A stretch of 64,000 nucleotides of DNA. Source: Nakamurella sp. PAMC28650. Its GTDB lineage: Bacteria > Actinomycetota > Actinomycetes > Mycobacteriales > Nakamurellaceae. Below are positions 44,913-54,259 of this stretch, in pieces; position 1 is the first letter of the stretch, and each line of letters starts with the position of its first letter. The stretch is taken from assembly GCF_014303395.1 (NCBI RefSeq), contig NZ_CP060298.1, positions 4,607,001 to 4,671,000 of the forward strand, given 5' to 3'. The notes beneath the pieces are model-generated. The model did not search any database, was not told the DNA's origin, and saw only the letters and a program-made list of their open reading frames with translations. The translations under genes were made by a program, and so were the position numbers.

Positions 44913-45326
44913 GTGTCACACCCGACTTCCCCGTCCGACCAGGTCACCTCGATGATGGCCGCCGACAGCGCATCTCGAGCACTGGGCATCGTCCTTCTCG
45001 ATCATGGAGCCGGCTGGGCCGTCACCGAGATAACGATCCGGCCGGACATGGTCAACGGCTACGGGACGGCACACGGCGGACTGATCTTCGCGGTGGCCGA
45101 CACCGCCTTCGCGTGCGCCTGCAACACCCGCGGCGCGATCGCCGTCGCCGCCGGATGCGAGATCGTCTTCGTCGCACCGGCCAGGATCGGCGACCTCCTG
45201 CGGGCCGAGGCCCGTGAGCGCACCCGGTTCGGTCGGTCGGGCATCTACGACGTGACCGTGGGCCGGGGGGCGGAAGTGATCGCCGCGTTCCGGGGCCGGA
45301 GCCACCAGGTGGAGGACGAGCCATGA
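44913..45326 (+). CDS. paaI: Hydroxyphenylacetyl-CoA thioesterase PaaI
   Basis: The 137-residue hotdog-fold protein has MVNGYGTAHGGLIFAVADTA with the conserved Asp, then AGCEIVFVAPARIGDLLRAEA. PaaI removes CoA from dead-end products of the phenylacetate pathway. GTG 44913 has GAGGAG about six bases upstream. It is divergent from paaZ and overlaps paaR (ATGA). Confidence 0.9.
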   Translation: MSHPTSPSDQVTSMMAADSASRALGIVLLDHGAGWAVTEITIRPDMVNGYGTAHGGLIFAVADTAFACACNTRGAIAVAAGCEIVFVAPARIGDLLRAEARERTRFGRSGIYDVTVGRGAEVIAAFRGRSHQVEDEP

Positions 45327-45952
45327 CCTCGACGGGGAAGGCACTGCCACCGGAGAAGGCACCGTCGCGTCGACGCGGGCGGCCCGGTCACGACCTGTCC
45401 ACGGTGCTGGCCGCTTCCGTCGCAGTCTTCAACGAACGAGGTTTCGACGGCACCAGCATGGAGGATCTCTCCGCCCGCCTCGGTATCGGCAAGTCCTCGA
45501 TCTACCACCACGTCGAGAGCAAGGAGGAGCTGCTGCGGCGCGCCCTGGACGAGGCGCTCCTGGGCCTCGAGGAGGCCGCCGAGGAGGTGCGCGCGCTGGA
45601 CGGTCCCGCCGTGGAACGGCTCGAGATGTTGTTGCGCCGCAGCGTCACCGTGCTCGTGGACCGACTGCCCTACGTCACCCTGCTGCTGCGGGTCCGGGGC
45701 AACAGCGAAGTGGAACGAGCCGCGCTGAGCCGTCGGAGAGCGATCGACCGCCTCGTCGCCGACCTCGTCGGGCAGTCAGTCGGTGATGGCGACCTGCGAC
45801 CCGACATCGACCCCGCCATCATCGCGAGATTGCTGTTCGGCACGGTGAACTCGCTGACGGAATGGCTCAAACCCGGTACCCGGCACGAGGCGACCGACCT
45901 GGGCGACATCGTCTGCGCCGTCGTCTTCGACGGGCTCAGAATCGATCGATGA
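45323..45952 (+). CDS. paaR: TetR-family regulator, probable PaaR
   Basis: The 209-residue protein has a TetR helix-turn-helix (VLAASVAVFNERGFDGTSME then DLSARLGIGKSSIYHHVES) and a helical ligand domain. Its gene is coupled to paaI and faces the paa operon, and a plausible TetR operator lies in between. TetR-type PaaR proteins repress paa genes until phenylacetyl-CoA is present. The name rests on context and operator, not on the ligand domain, which is too variable to identify. Confidence 0.85.
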   Translation: MTSTGKALPPEKAPSRRRGRPGHDLSTVLAASVAVFNERGFDGTSMEDLSARLGIGKSSIYHHVESKEELLRRALDEALLGLEEAAEEVRALDGPAVERLEMLLRRSVTVLVDRLPYVTLLLRVRGNSEVERAALSRRRAIDRLVADLVGQSVGDGDLRPDIDPAIIARLLFGTVNSLTEWLKPGTRHEATDLGDIVCAVVFDGLRIDR

Positions 45953-46008
45953 GGTCCGGGTGCGTACCCGGTTCCGTCCGCCGTTCGACTGCTCGCGCGC
46001 CGGACCGA

Positions 46009-47322
46009 TCAACGCGCCGGGCGCTGGTCGATCACCCGGCGCATCTTGCCTGCCGACCGCTCGACGCCCTCCGGTTCCAGCACCCGCACCGCCACGCTGA
46101 CGCCGATGATGTTCTTGATCAGGGTCCGGAGCCCGGTCGACGCGGCCTCTGCGTCGTCATCGGTGGCGTCCATCCGGCGCTCGACCCGCACCGTCATCTC
46201 GTCCATCGGGCCCTCCTCGCGGTGCAGGACGCACTGGAAATGCGGCGAGAGGGCCGGCACCTGCAGGATCAGTTCCTCGATCTGCGTCGGGAAGAGGTTG
46301 ACCCCGCGCAGGATGATCATGTCGTCGGTGCGGCCGGTGATCTTCTCGATGCGCCGCACGTTCCGGGCGGTCCCAGGCAGCAGACGGGTGAGATCCCTGG
46401 TGCGGTAACGGATCACGGGCATGGCCTCCTTGGTCAGCGAGGTCAGTACCAGTTCGCCCTGCTGCCCGTCCGGCAGCACCTCGCCGGTGATCGGATCGAT
46501 GATCTCCGGGTAGAAGTGGTCCTCCCAGACGTGCAGTCCGTCCTTGGTCTCCACGCATTCCATCGCCACCCCGGGGCCCATCACCTCCGACAGCCCGTAG
46601 ATGTCCACGGCGTGCAGATCCAGTCGGCGCTCCATCTCGGCGCGCATGTCGTTGGTCCACGGTTCGGCCCCGAACACGCCCACCCGCAGCGAGGTCGACG
46701 CCGGATCGACGCCCTGACGCTCCAGCTCGTCGATGATCGCGAGCATGTAGCTCGGGGTGACCAGGATCGCGTCCGGCTCGAAATCGCGGATCAGCGTGAC
46801 CTGCCGTTCCGTCATCCCGCCGGACACCGGGATCACCGTGCAGCCAAGGGCTTCCGCCCCGTAGTGAGCTCCCAGACCTCCGGTGAACAGTCCGTAGCCG
46901 TAGGCGACGTGCACGCGGTCCCCGGGCCGCACCCCGCCGGCCCGCAGGCTGCGGGCCATCAGGTGGGCCCAGGTGGTGATGTCGCCCGCGGTGTAGCCGA
47001 CGACGGTGGCCTTGCCGGTGGTGCCAGACGACGCGTGCACCCGGGACACCTCCTCCCGCGGCACCGCGAACATGCCGAACGGATAGTTCTCGCGCAGATC
47101 GGATTTGGTGGTGAACGGCAGCGTGGCGATGTCCGCCAGCTCGGTGATGTCGTCGGGATGGACGCCGGCCGCATCGAAAGCGCCGCGATAGTGCCGCACG
47201 TGGTCGTAGGTACGGCGGACGGTGGCCCGCAACCGTTGGAGTTGAAGGGCTCTCAACTCGTCGGTGGACGCCCGCTCGACGGGTTCGAGCGCGTCGGGCC
47301 GGGGTGTGCGGTCCTGCACCAT
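46009..47322 (-). CDS. paaK: Phenylacetate-CoA ligase
   Basis: The 437-residue adenylate-forming enzyme has the AMP-binding loop SRVHASSGTTGKATVVGYT, then VAYGYGLFTGGLGAHYGAE, VDIYGLSEVMGPGVAMEC, RYRTRDLTRLLPG and the hinge region ITGRTDDMIILRGVNLFP. It makes phenylacetyl-CoA from phenylacetate, CoA and ATP, the entry step of the pathway. Start ATG 47322 has GAGG seven bases upstream. It converges on paaR and is outside the paaZABCDE operon. Confidence 0.92.
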   Translation of the reverse strand: MVQDRTPRPDALEPVERASTDELRALQLQRLRATVRRTYDHVRHYRGAFDAAGVHPDDITELADIATLPFTTKSDLRENYPFGMFAVPREEVSRVHASSGTTGKATVVGYTAGDITTWAHLMARSLRAGGVRPGDRVHVAYGYGLFTGGLGAHYGAEALGCTVIPVSGGMTERQVTLIRDFEPDAILVTPSYMLAIIDELERQGVDPASTSLRVGVFGAEPWTNDMRAEMERRLDLHAVDIYGLSEVMGPGVAMECVETKDGLHVWEDHFYPEIIDPITGEVLPDGQQGELVLTSLTKEAMPVIRYRTRDLTRLLPGTARNVRRIEKITGRTDDMIILRGVNLFPTQIEELILQVPALSPHFQCVLHREEGPMDEMTVRVERRMDATDDDAEAASTGLRTLIKNIIGVSVAVRVLEPEGVERSAGKMRRVIDQRPAR

Positions 47323-47420
47323 CGGAACCTCGCAGAGCGTCAGGAGCACGCAGGCCGGCTGCCCCTCGTGCTTGGTGGCCAGGATGCCACTCCGGCCCGG
47401 TTCCTGCCTGCTGTCAGGGT

Positions 47421-48446
47421 TCAGGAATGGCTTTCGAGTATGTCGCCGGTGGCGCTGACATCCGCTGACCGGGCGTGACCGGCCCCGGCGGTGGACAGAC
47501 CGACCACCGCTCGCGCGCGGCCACCTGCCTTCGCGGCGTACAGGGAGGTGTCGGCCCTACGCAACGCGTCGTCACCCTCCAGATCGGTGATCCCGGCGCT
47601 GAAGGTGGTGCCCGAGGCGTTCCTGCCCCATGCCTGCGCCCACCGTCCGACGACCAGCTCCGCCCGTTGCTGGTCGGCGCCGGCCAGCACGATCAGGAAC
47701 TCCTCACCGCCGTAGCGGACCACGACGTCGTTGCGACGGGTCTCCTGGTGCAACATCGCGCTGAAGTCGATCAGCACCCGGTCGCCGGCGAGATGCCCGA
47801 AGGTGTCGTTGTAGAGCTTGAACTCGTCGAGATCGACGATCACGAGATAGGCCCGACCCTGCATCCGGTCCATCAGATCGTCCAAACAGCGTCGATTCTG
47901 CGCTCCGGTCAGCGAATCCGTTCCGGCGTTGAGGGTGAGGACCTTCTGTTGCGCGGCCAGATGACGCAACAGGTGGGCGGGAAGCTCGCAAGCCATCGAC
48001 AGCACGATGGCGGCGATGATCAGCCGGACGATGGCGAGGTGGAGCGGCAGATCGATCAGACCACGCAGCACGATCAGCGACGGTGGCAGCAACAACAGCG
48101 ACCGGCCCTGCGGTTGGGTCAGGCCGGCGAACAGGAAGAACACCGAGACCAGGCCGGTGGTCAGTCGGGCAGCCGTCGGGTCACCCAGTCCGAAGATGAA
48201 GATCCGAACGATGCCGAGGGCCGGCCAGATCATCCACCACCCGGGTGACCGGTGATCCTGGATCAACCAGCAGATCAACCCCATCATCACGAAGGACCCG
48301 GCGAACCACAGCCATCCGCGCAGCGCCAGACCGGGGCTGACGCTCACCGCGGCGAGAATCATGATGGCCTGCGTCAACGCCGAGCCGACGGCCCCGACGA
48401 GATGCCAATTGATGCGCGAAATACCTGGCGTCGTCACAGCGGACAT
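47421..48446 (-). CDS. Membrane diguanylate cyclase (GGDEF)
   Basis: The 341-residue protein has five or six N-terminal hydrophobic segments (residues 10-160) and a GGDEF domain with active-site loop RYGGEEFLIVL. Five residues before it lies RRND, the RxxD inhibitory I-site, so product feedback is expected. NAGTDSLTGAQNRRCL and YNDTFGHLAGDRVL are typical. It makes cyclic di-GMP at the membrane. A start at ATG 48485 would add 13 residues; I prefer 48446, after AAGGAAA. It is upstream of paaK on the same strand but 98 bases away, so probably separate. Confidence 0.88.
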   Translation of the reverse strand: MSAVTTPGISRINWHLVGAVGSALTQAIMILAAVSVSPGLALRGWLWFAGSFVMMGLICWLIQDHRSPGWWMIWPALGIVRIFIFGLGDPTAARLTTGLVSVFFLFAGLTQPQGRSLLLLPPSLIVLRGLIDLPLHLAIVRLIIAAIVLSMACELPAHLLRHLAAQQKVLTLNAGTDSLTGAQNRRCLDDLMDRMQGRAYLVIVDLDEFKLYNDTFGHLAGDRVLIDFSAMLHQETRRNDVVVRYGGEEFLIVLAGADQQRAELVVGRWAQAWGRNASGTTFSAGITDLEGDDALRRADTSLYAAKAGGRARAVVGLSTAGAGHARSADVSATGDILESHS

Positions 48447-48712
48447 GGTGTCCCGTTTCCTTGCACGTTCAATATTCTGAATCATCGCTCCACCCGAGGC
48501 ATCCCCCAGAGGTTCACACTTCAACCCTCGTTGCGTTGCTCTCCGTAGTCGGACCGACCTGGCCCGGTTGTTCCGACACCGATGGCGGTAAATCAGGTGT
48601 CGATCTCGTCAGGCCCGGCCCGCATCGGGACGTCACGATGGCTCGGGACGTGGGAGCTCGAGATCGACCGAGATCCGACCCCCGAGCAACAAGGGCAGCC
48701 GCCAGCAAAGCC

Positions 48713-48753
48713 AAAAAGCCCCCCGATCAGGCTGTGATGCCTGACCGGAGGGC
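48713..48753 (-). terminator. Rho-independent terminator of the tRNA gene
   Basis: On the minus strand a 15-base stem (arms 48739-48753 and 48718-48732, two G-T wobbles) with the six-base loop ATCACA is followed by TTTTT. It lies 14 bases past the tRNA. Confidence 0.85.
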
Positions 48754-48766
48754 CTACCGACTGCGG

Positions 48767-48843
48767 TGGTAGCGGGGACAGGATTCGAACCTGTGACCTC
48801 TGGGTTATGAGCCCAGCGAGCTACCGAGCTGCTCCACCCCGCG
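48767..48843 (-). tRNA. Initiator tRNA-fMet (CAT)
   Basis: The 77-base gene begins CGCGGGGTGGAGCAGCTCGG, has anticodon loop CTCATAA on a stem with three G-C pairs (TGGG/CCCA), T arm GGTTCGAATCC and encoded CCA. The first base, C, is not paired with position 72 (T), a feature of initiator tRNAs. The three G-C pairs are the second initiator mark. It is a single gene with its own promoter and terminator. Confidence 0.95.
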
Positions 48844-48857
48844 TTGGCGGTATCACC

Positions 48858-48886
48858 ACTGTAGCAAGTGGTGTCGCCGAAGCCAA
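48858..48886 (-). promoter_or_regulatory. Promoter of the initiator tRNA
   Basis: Read on the minus strand: -35 TTGGCT (48886-48881), 17-base spacer, -10 TACAGT (48863-48858), start expected about 48850. A seven-base inverted repeat (CACCACT/AGTGGTG, 48854-48873) overlaps the -10 box. Confidence 0.65.
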
Positions 48887-48913
48887 ATCGGGTGGAACAC
48901 AAGGATTTCCCGG

Positions 48914-51832
48914 TCAGCCCGTCGTTTTCGCGGTCGTCGGCGGCGTGCTGCTCGGGCCCGTCCCGGCCAGTGCGAGGTAACGGTTCACCGCGTCCTCCAG
49001 GCCCTGGCTGGCCGCGCCGATCTGGCCGAGATCACCGGATGCTTTGGCTGCGGCCAATTTCTTCTGCGCTACGTCCATCTGGCTGAGCGCCTGCGCCTGG
49101 TCCGAAGGCAGTACCACCGGCGTCGTCGGACTCCCGGAGCTCGTCACGCTGGGCGAGGAGGGCGCCGACACCGAGCCACTGGTGGTCGTGCCGTTGCTAC
49201 CCGTCGGCGTGGCGACCGGCGCACTGCTGGCCGCGGACGCCAGTGCGGCCGCCAGTGTCGCGCCGGTACCGACCCGGTTGTTGAACCAGACCAGTACCAG
49301 ACCGAGTTGCGGCGAGGCGCTGGCCGACACCCCCTTGATGTAGAGGGGCTCGACGTAGAGCAGACCGCTGGTGGTCGGCAACGTCAGCAGGTTGCCGTAG
49401 ATGACCTGGGATCGACCGCTCGTCTGCCGGGTGGTGACGAAGTTGCTGATGCCGGAGTTCGAGTTGAAGGCCTGTTGGATCAGCAGCGGCCCCGGAGTCT
49501 GCTGGTTCTGGGGCAACTGCAGCACCGTGATGTTCCCGTAGGTCTTCGGGTCGCTGCTGGCCGAGATGAAGGACGCCATGAATTGCCGCTGGTAGATGGT
49601 GAGCGCACTCGTCAGCTGGAACGACGTCGTGGACGAGCCGGGCAGCGCGACCTGCTGGTAGTAGGGCGGCTGGGCGGCGGTGTTGCCGGTCTCCGTCGGA
49701 TCGGCCGGCACGTCCCAGTAGTTGGAGTTCTGGAAGAAGTCCACCGGGTTGTCCACGTGGTACTGGGTCAACAGGGATCGTTGCACCTCGAACAGATCCT
49801 GCGGATAGCGGAAGTGGGCCCGCAGATCCGGCGGGATGTCCGCACTCTGCTTGATCAGACCGGGGAACACCCCCTCCCAGGCCTTCAACACCGGGTCGGT
49901 GTCGCTGACCGAGTACAGGGTGACGGCGCCGGTATAGGCATCGACCGTCGCTTTCACCGAGTTGCGCATGTAGGACACCTGCGTGTCGGCCTGCACACCG
50001 GTGGTTCCGTTGGTGAGCGAGTTGGTCGTCCGGCTCGCCAGCGACACGCTCTGCGAGTAGGGATAGTTCTGCGCCGTGGTGTAGGCATCGACGATCCAGA
50101 CGATCTTCCCGTCCACCACCGCGGGGTACGGGTTGGTATCCGTGGTCAGGAACGGGGCGGCCTTGGCCACCCGGTCCCGGGGGTCACGGATGTACATGAT
50201 CTTGGAGTTGCCGTTGATCTCGGAGGAGAACAGGAAGTTCGCTTCGCCGTAGTTGGTGGCGAACACGAGTCGGTCGAACAGGTTTCCGACCGGGACCCCA
50301 CCGGAACCCGTGTAGGTGTAGGAGGTGCTGTCGGTGTCGTACTCGCGTTGGCTGGTGGCACTCGCGGACCCGACGATGGCGTAGGTGGTGGCCAAGCCGC
50401 CGTAGTAGACGCGGGGTTGACTCACCTTGATGGCACCCTGGCCCGACACGTCCGAGACGGTGAACTGCGGGTATCCGTCGCTGCCGACCTGGTTGGCCGG
50501 AGCCGCCACGATGCCGTTGCCGTGGGTGTAGACCATGTGCTGCTGGATCCAGTTGGTCTGGTCGCCCGTCAGACCCGCGGTGTTGAGCTCCCGCAGCGCC
50601 ACGATGTAGTCCTGCGTCACCCCGGCGGCAGTGGTGTACCGATCGACGGACAGTGGATCCGCGAACCCGTAGAAGTTCTTCTGCTGCTCGTTCTGGGTGA
50701 ACGTGGACGCCAGGATGTTCGGGTCGAGGAGCCGGGCGTTGTTCACCGTCGGGCTGTCGCTCTGGGTCAACGGGTTGGGCGACGACTTGTCCGAGTACGC
50801 GACGTACTTGACCTGCTGGGAACCGATGCCGTACGCAGCCCGCGTGGCGTCGATGTTCCTGGTGATGTACGGAGGTTCCTTCGTGATGCCGTTGGGGTTG
50901 ACCACCACCTGCTGGAGCACCAGGGGCCAGACGCCGCCGATCAGCACGCTCGAGAGCACGAGCAGGGCCAGAGCGATGGCCGGTAGCTTCACCGAGCGCA
51001 GGAACGCCCCGACGATGAATCCGACGGCACAGATGGCCGCGATCACCATCAGGATGATCTTGGCCGGCAACACCGCATTGACGTCGGTGTAGGAAGCGCC
51101 CGTGAACTTTCCGCCACGGTTGGAGAACAGCAGCGAGTAACGGTCGAACCAGTACTGGACGGCCTTGATCAGGACGAAGACGCCGACCATCAGCGAGAGC
51201 TGCAGGGAAGCCTGCGAGGTGATCCGGCGTCCGGGCCCGGACAGCCGAAGACCTCCGTACAGGTACTGCGTCACCAGGATGGCGAAGAAGCTGAGCGCGG
51301 TCGCGGCGAACAGCCAGCCGATCACGAGTTCCAGGCCGGGCAGGGTGAAGACGTAGAAGCCGACGTCGTGCCCGAACAGCGGATCGGTCTGGCCGAAGGG
51401 CTGACCGTGCAGCCAGAGCTGGATCGTCTGCCAGTCGCTCTGCGTGGCGAACGCACAGATCAGGCCGACCAGGATCGAGATGGAGAAGATGAACGTCTTC
51501 GGCCTGCTGCTGACGATCGTCCGGTAGGGGCTGAGTGGGTCGACCTCGCCGGACGGTACGAACACCGGCCGGGACCGGTAGGCCAGGAGCAGGGAGAGGA
51601 AGACCACTCCGGCCGCACCGACCCCACCGATCAGGAACAGCACCACCTTGCTGAAGACCTGGGTGCTCCAGACCTGCTCGAAGCCGACCTCCCGGTACCA
51701 CAGCCAGTCGACGTAGACACCGACGAACTGGAACCACAGGATGGCCAGCACGACGAGCGCCACCAGCGTGATGATGACTCGTTTGGATCGCTTCGTCATG
51801 CTCGGCATGCCGATCGGGGGCCGCATGGCCAC
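48914..51832 (-). CDS. UPF0182 family large membrane protein
   Basis: The 972-residue protein has about seven hydrophobic segments in its first 340 residues (VIITLVALVVLAILWFQFVG, then VVLFLIGGVGAAGVVFLSLL) followed by a long soluble domain of about 550 residues that is probably outside the membrane. Typical words are YVDWLWYREVGFEQVW, GHDVGFYVFTLPGLEL, YITRNIDATRAAYGI, and QQHMVYTHGNGIVAAP. The C-terminal 110 residues are Ser/Thr/Pro-rich and weakly conserved. The function of UPF0182 (Rv3193c type) is not known. GTG 51832 was chosen because AAGGAG is seven bases upstream. It faces away from the PPA1309 gene. Confidence 0.9.
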   Translation of the reverse strand: MAMRPPIGMPSMTKRSKRVIITLVALVVLAILWFQFVGVYVDWLWYREVGFEQVWSTQVFSKVVLFLIGGVGAAGVVFLSLLLAYRSRPVFVPSGEVDPLSPYRTIVSSRPKTFIFSISILVGLICAFATQSDWQTIQLWLHGQPFGQTDPLFGHDVGFYVFTLPGLELVIGWLFAATALSFFAILVTQYLYGGLRLSGPGRRITSQASLQLSLMVGVFVLIKAVQYWFDRYSLLFSNRGGKFTGASYTDVNAVLPAKIILMVIAAICAVGFIVGAFLRSVKLPAIALALLVLSSVLIGGVWPLVLQQVVVNPNGITKEPPYITRNIDATRAAYGIGSQQVKYVAYSDKSSPNPLTQSDSPTVNNARLLDPNILASTFTQNEQQKNFYGFADPLSVDRYTTAAGVTQDYIVALRELNTAGLTGDQTNWIQQHMVYTHGNGIVAAPANQVGSDGYPQFTVSDVSGQGAIKVSQPRVYYGGLATTYAIVGSASATSQREYDTDSTSYTYTGSGGVPVGNLFDRLVFATNYGEANFLFSSEINGNSKIMYIRDPRDRVAKAAPFLTTDTNPYPAVVDGKIVWIVDAYTTAQNYPYSQSVSLASRTTNSLTNGTTGVQADTQVSYMRNSVKATVDAYTGAVTLYSVSDTDPVLKAWEGVFPGLIKQSADIPPDLRAHFRYPQDLFEVQRSLLTQYHVDNPVDFFQNSNYWDVPADPTETGNTAAQPPYYQQVALPGSSTTSFQLTSALTIYQRQFMASFISASSDPKTYGNITVLQLPQNQQTPGPLLIQQAFNSNSGISNFVTTRQTSGRSQVIYGNLLTLPTTSGLLYVEPLYIKGVSASASPQLGLVLVWFNNRVGTGATLAAALASAASSAPVATPTGSNGTTTSGSVSAPSSPSVTSSGSPTTPVVLPSDQAQALSQMDVAQKKLAAAKASGDLGQIGAASQGLEDAVNRYLALAGTGPSSTPPTTAKTTG

Positions 51833-52106
51833 TGCTGGACTCCTTGCGCTTCGTGATGCGGGGGTTGCGTCTTCTGATGCCGGACGAGCGGTGCTCCGGG
51901 CGGCCCGGAGGCCGACATTGGGACAACTGTATGCGTGCGATGTTGGTTCCCCGATAAACCGGTGTCCGTTGCACGGCAAAGGTCTGTGCCTGGTCGGTGA
52001 AGCCTGTGCCTTGCCAATGGGCCGTCACTGTCCGGCCTGTGCGGAAGTGGGCCACGCAACACGAGTACCGGCAATCGGGTGATCCCGTAGATGGAAGGAT
52101 TCGTGC

Positions 52107-52775
52107 GTGGCTCCCAAAGACGTCTTCGACCAGCCGGACCCCTCTTCCCCTGACGCCGCCGACCCGGCCTACGTGGTGCCGCCCGGCAATACGCCGTACT
52201 GGTGGGAGGACCCTGACCTGGCGGCAGCCGTGGCCGAGGTGGAGGAGTTCGTCGGGACCGCCGGATGGGATTCGGCACCCCAGATGTTCGCCCTGGTCCG
52301 CACGGCCGACCTGCTGGACGCGCAGCCCGAACTGGCCACCACCCTCGGCGACGCCGGCACGTTCACCCCCATCGCCCAGGAGGTACTGCCGCCGGGCAAC
52401 CTCTCGGAGGCCCTGTCCACCATTTCCTGGCCGGACGAGGTCGCCGGTTGCGTCCTGGTGCAGGAAATCGTCGTCCTGCCCCCGTCGGCCGTCCAGCGCG
52501 TCGACGAGTCACCGGACGGGACGTCGGGGGGGTCACCGGACGGGACGTCGGGGGGAGGGACGTCCCGCAAGGGCAACGACGTCGAGATCACCGCCGAGGA
52601 GGCGGCCGCCCATCCCGACCGTGCGGAGGCCAGGCTCGCGGCCGGTGTGCTGCGGGGCAGCAAGGGCGGAGCCGCTCTGCTGCGGGTCCGTGGCAAGGAC
52701 GACGCGACGCCGTTGCGTGGCGCAGATCTGGCCCCGAATCTGCTGGACGCGCTGCAGGCCACGTTCGACGACTGA
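52107..52775 (+). CDS. PPA1309 family protein
   Basis: The 222-residue protein has the blocks DPDLAAAVAEVEEFVGTAGW, PQMFALVRTADLLDAQPEL and ISWPDEVAGCVLVQEIVVLP of the actinobacterial PPA1309 family (function unknown). After GCVLV and before the conserved end (ARLAAGVLRGSKGGAALLR) is a Gly/Ser/Asp-rich insert made by a perfect 24-base tandem duplication at 52509-52556. GTG 52107 is preceded by GGAAGGA. It lies between the UPF0182 gene (divergent) and the PDZ protease gene (convergent). Confidence 0.85.
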   Translation: MAPKDVFDQPDPSSPDAADPAYVVPPGNTPYWWEDPDLAAAVAEVEEFVGTAGWDSAPQMFALVRTADLLDAQPELATTLGDAGTFTPIAQEVLPPGNLSEALSTISWPDEVAGCVLVQEIVVLPPSAVQRVDESPDGTSGGSPDGTSGGGTSRKGNDVEITAEEAAAHPDRAEARLAAGVLRGSKGGAALLRVRGKDDATPLRGADLAPNLLDALQATFDD

Positions 52776-52994
52776 CCTGCCGCGTGCCGCTGTGTGCCAG
52801 GGTGCCGCTGTGTGCTGGGTGCCGCTGTGTGCCACTCGTATGACGCACCACCCGCTGGTCTGACGCTCAAGCGTCCTACGAGGCAGTCGCGGGTCGTACC
52901 AACGTCAGCAGGTCATACGAGCCAGGGGCCAGACGCGCTCGCGGGTCGTACCAACGTCAGCAGGTCATACGAGTTGCCACGGCCGGGGGCTCGG
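52776..52994. repeat. Repeat-rich intergenic region with 35-bp direct repeats
   Basis: Two identical 35-base copies lie at 52887-52921 and 52939-52973 (TCGCGGGTCGTACCAACGTC, then AGCAGGTCATACGAG). An inverted match (ACTCGTATGAC) is at 52834-52844. A shorter unit (GTGCCGCTGTGTGC) occurs three times at about 52790-52833. The region separates two convergent genes. Confidence 0.75.
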
Positions 52995-54059
52995 TCAGCA
53001 GGAGGGCGGTGTACCGCCGGCCGCAAGGGTTTTCAGTGCCTTGACCGCGTCGTCCAGGGTGGTGACCTTGGCCAGCTCGAGGCCGCTCGGGACTCGGGTC
53101 AGGGCCTCGGCGCAGTTGTCGGCAGGGACCAGGAAGACCGATGCCCCCGCCCCCTTCGCCGCGATCATCTTGAGCAGGATCCCGCCGATCGGGCCGACGG
53201 TGCCCTTGGTGTCATCGACCTCCATCGTCCCGGTGCCGGCGATGTAACGGCCGTTCGTCAGGCCACCCGGGGTGAGTTTGTCCAGGATGCCGAGGGTGAA
53301 CATCAGGCCGGCGGACGGGCCGCCGATGTTGGCGAGCGAGATCGAGATGGTGAACGGCGCCTTGGGCCGTTCCACGGCTCCGATCCCGAGAAATCCCTGC
53401 TTTCCGACGCTGGGATTGGCCTGCAGCTTGATGTCGATCTTGACGGTCTTGCCGGCGCGCAGGACCGTCACCGCTGCGTTCTGATTGGGCAGTGTGTTCT
53501 TGAGCGCTGCCTGCAGGGAGCTGAAGTCCGTCACCGCTGTGCCATTGATCGCGGTGATCTGATCCTGCGGCTGGAGCACCTGGAAGCTCGGTGATCCCTG
53601 CGCGATGGTGCCGACGTAGACGACGTTCGGGTACTTGAGGTACCGCAGCGCAGCAATTTCGGCCGACGACTGGGAGTCCCGGAAGTCCTGGGTGTTCTGC
53701 TGGTTGACCTGTTCGATGGTCTTGTCGGGCGGATAGACCTCGGCTCGCGGCACCAGCGCGTAGTTGCCGCTCGCCCACATGCCGAGTGCCTCGAACAGCG
53801 GCATGCTGTCGTACACGGACACGGTGGTCATGTTCAGGTGTCCGGAGCCGTCGCTCTGCCGGACGGAGGCGGGGGCGTCACCGGCGAAACTGATCACCGG
53901 GGTGCCGTCGGCGCTGCCCAGCGTGTTGTACGTCACGCCAGGACCGAGTGCGACGTAGGGAATCGGGACGGACGCACCGACACCGATCAACACGACGCTG
54001 ACGGTCGATCCCACGACCAGCGTGCGCGCTCGGAGCGACAGTGATGAGAACCAGGACAT
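52995..54059 (-). CDS. Membrane-anchored PDZ-domain Lon-like serine protease
   Basis: The 354-residue protein has one N-terminal membrane segment (residues 12-30), a PDZ domain (residues 145-215; VVYVGTIAQGSPSFQVLQP, QITAINGTAVTDFSSLQAAL), and a Lon-type proteolytic domain. The catalytic dyad is Ser249 in IGGPSAGLMF and Lys297 in GPIGGILLKMIAAKG, as in Rv3194c. The protease domain faces outside. Substrate not known. It is divergent from the DUF2342 gene, and the conserved arrangement of the pair suggests a link. Confidence 0.9.
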   Translation of the reverse strand: MSWFSSLSLRARTLVVGSTVSVVLIGVGASVPIPYVALGPGVTYNTLGSADGTPVISFAGDAPASVRQSDGSGHLNMTTVSVYDSMPLFEALGMWASGNYALVPRAEVYPPDKTIEQVNQQNTQDFRDSQSSAEIAALRYLKYPNVVYVGTIAQGSPSFQVLQPQDQITAINGTAVTDFSSLQAALKNTLPNQNAAVTVLRAGKTVKIDIKLQANPSVGKQGFLGIGAVERPKAPFTISISLANIGGPSAGLMFTLGILDKLTPGGLTNGRYIAGTGTMEVDDTKGTVGPIGGILLKMIAAKGAGASVFLVPADNCAEALTRVPSGLELAKVTTLDDAVKALKTLAAGGTPPSC

Positions 54060-54259
54060 GTAGCGCAGCGTAAAGCGTCCGGGTGTCGTTCCCGTTCAGG
54101 CCGGCCCCCACCAGTGGTCCCCACCGACGGTGGCCGTCGCTGCGGGTGCCGCTTCGCCGCCGACCCCTTGTCCTCCAGGTTCGCTCGGAAGATTTTCGCT
54201 CATGGCGATACTCCCGATGTACCTGCACCGTTCACATCTTCACCAGTACCGTGGAGGTC

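Noticed and set aside
49307..50986. A 559-codon open frame on the plus strand
   Set aside because: It is antisense to the UPF0182 gene, whose blocks are clear; composition is Val/Gly/Arg-rich as in other shadows.
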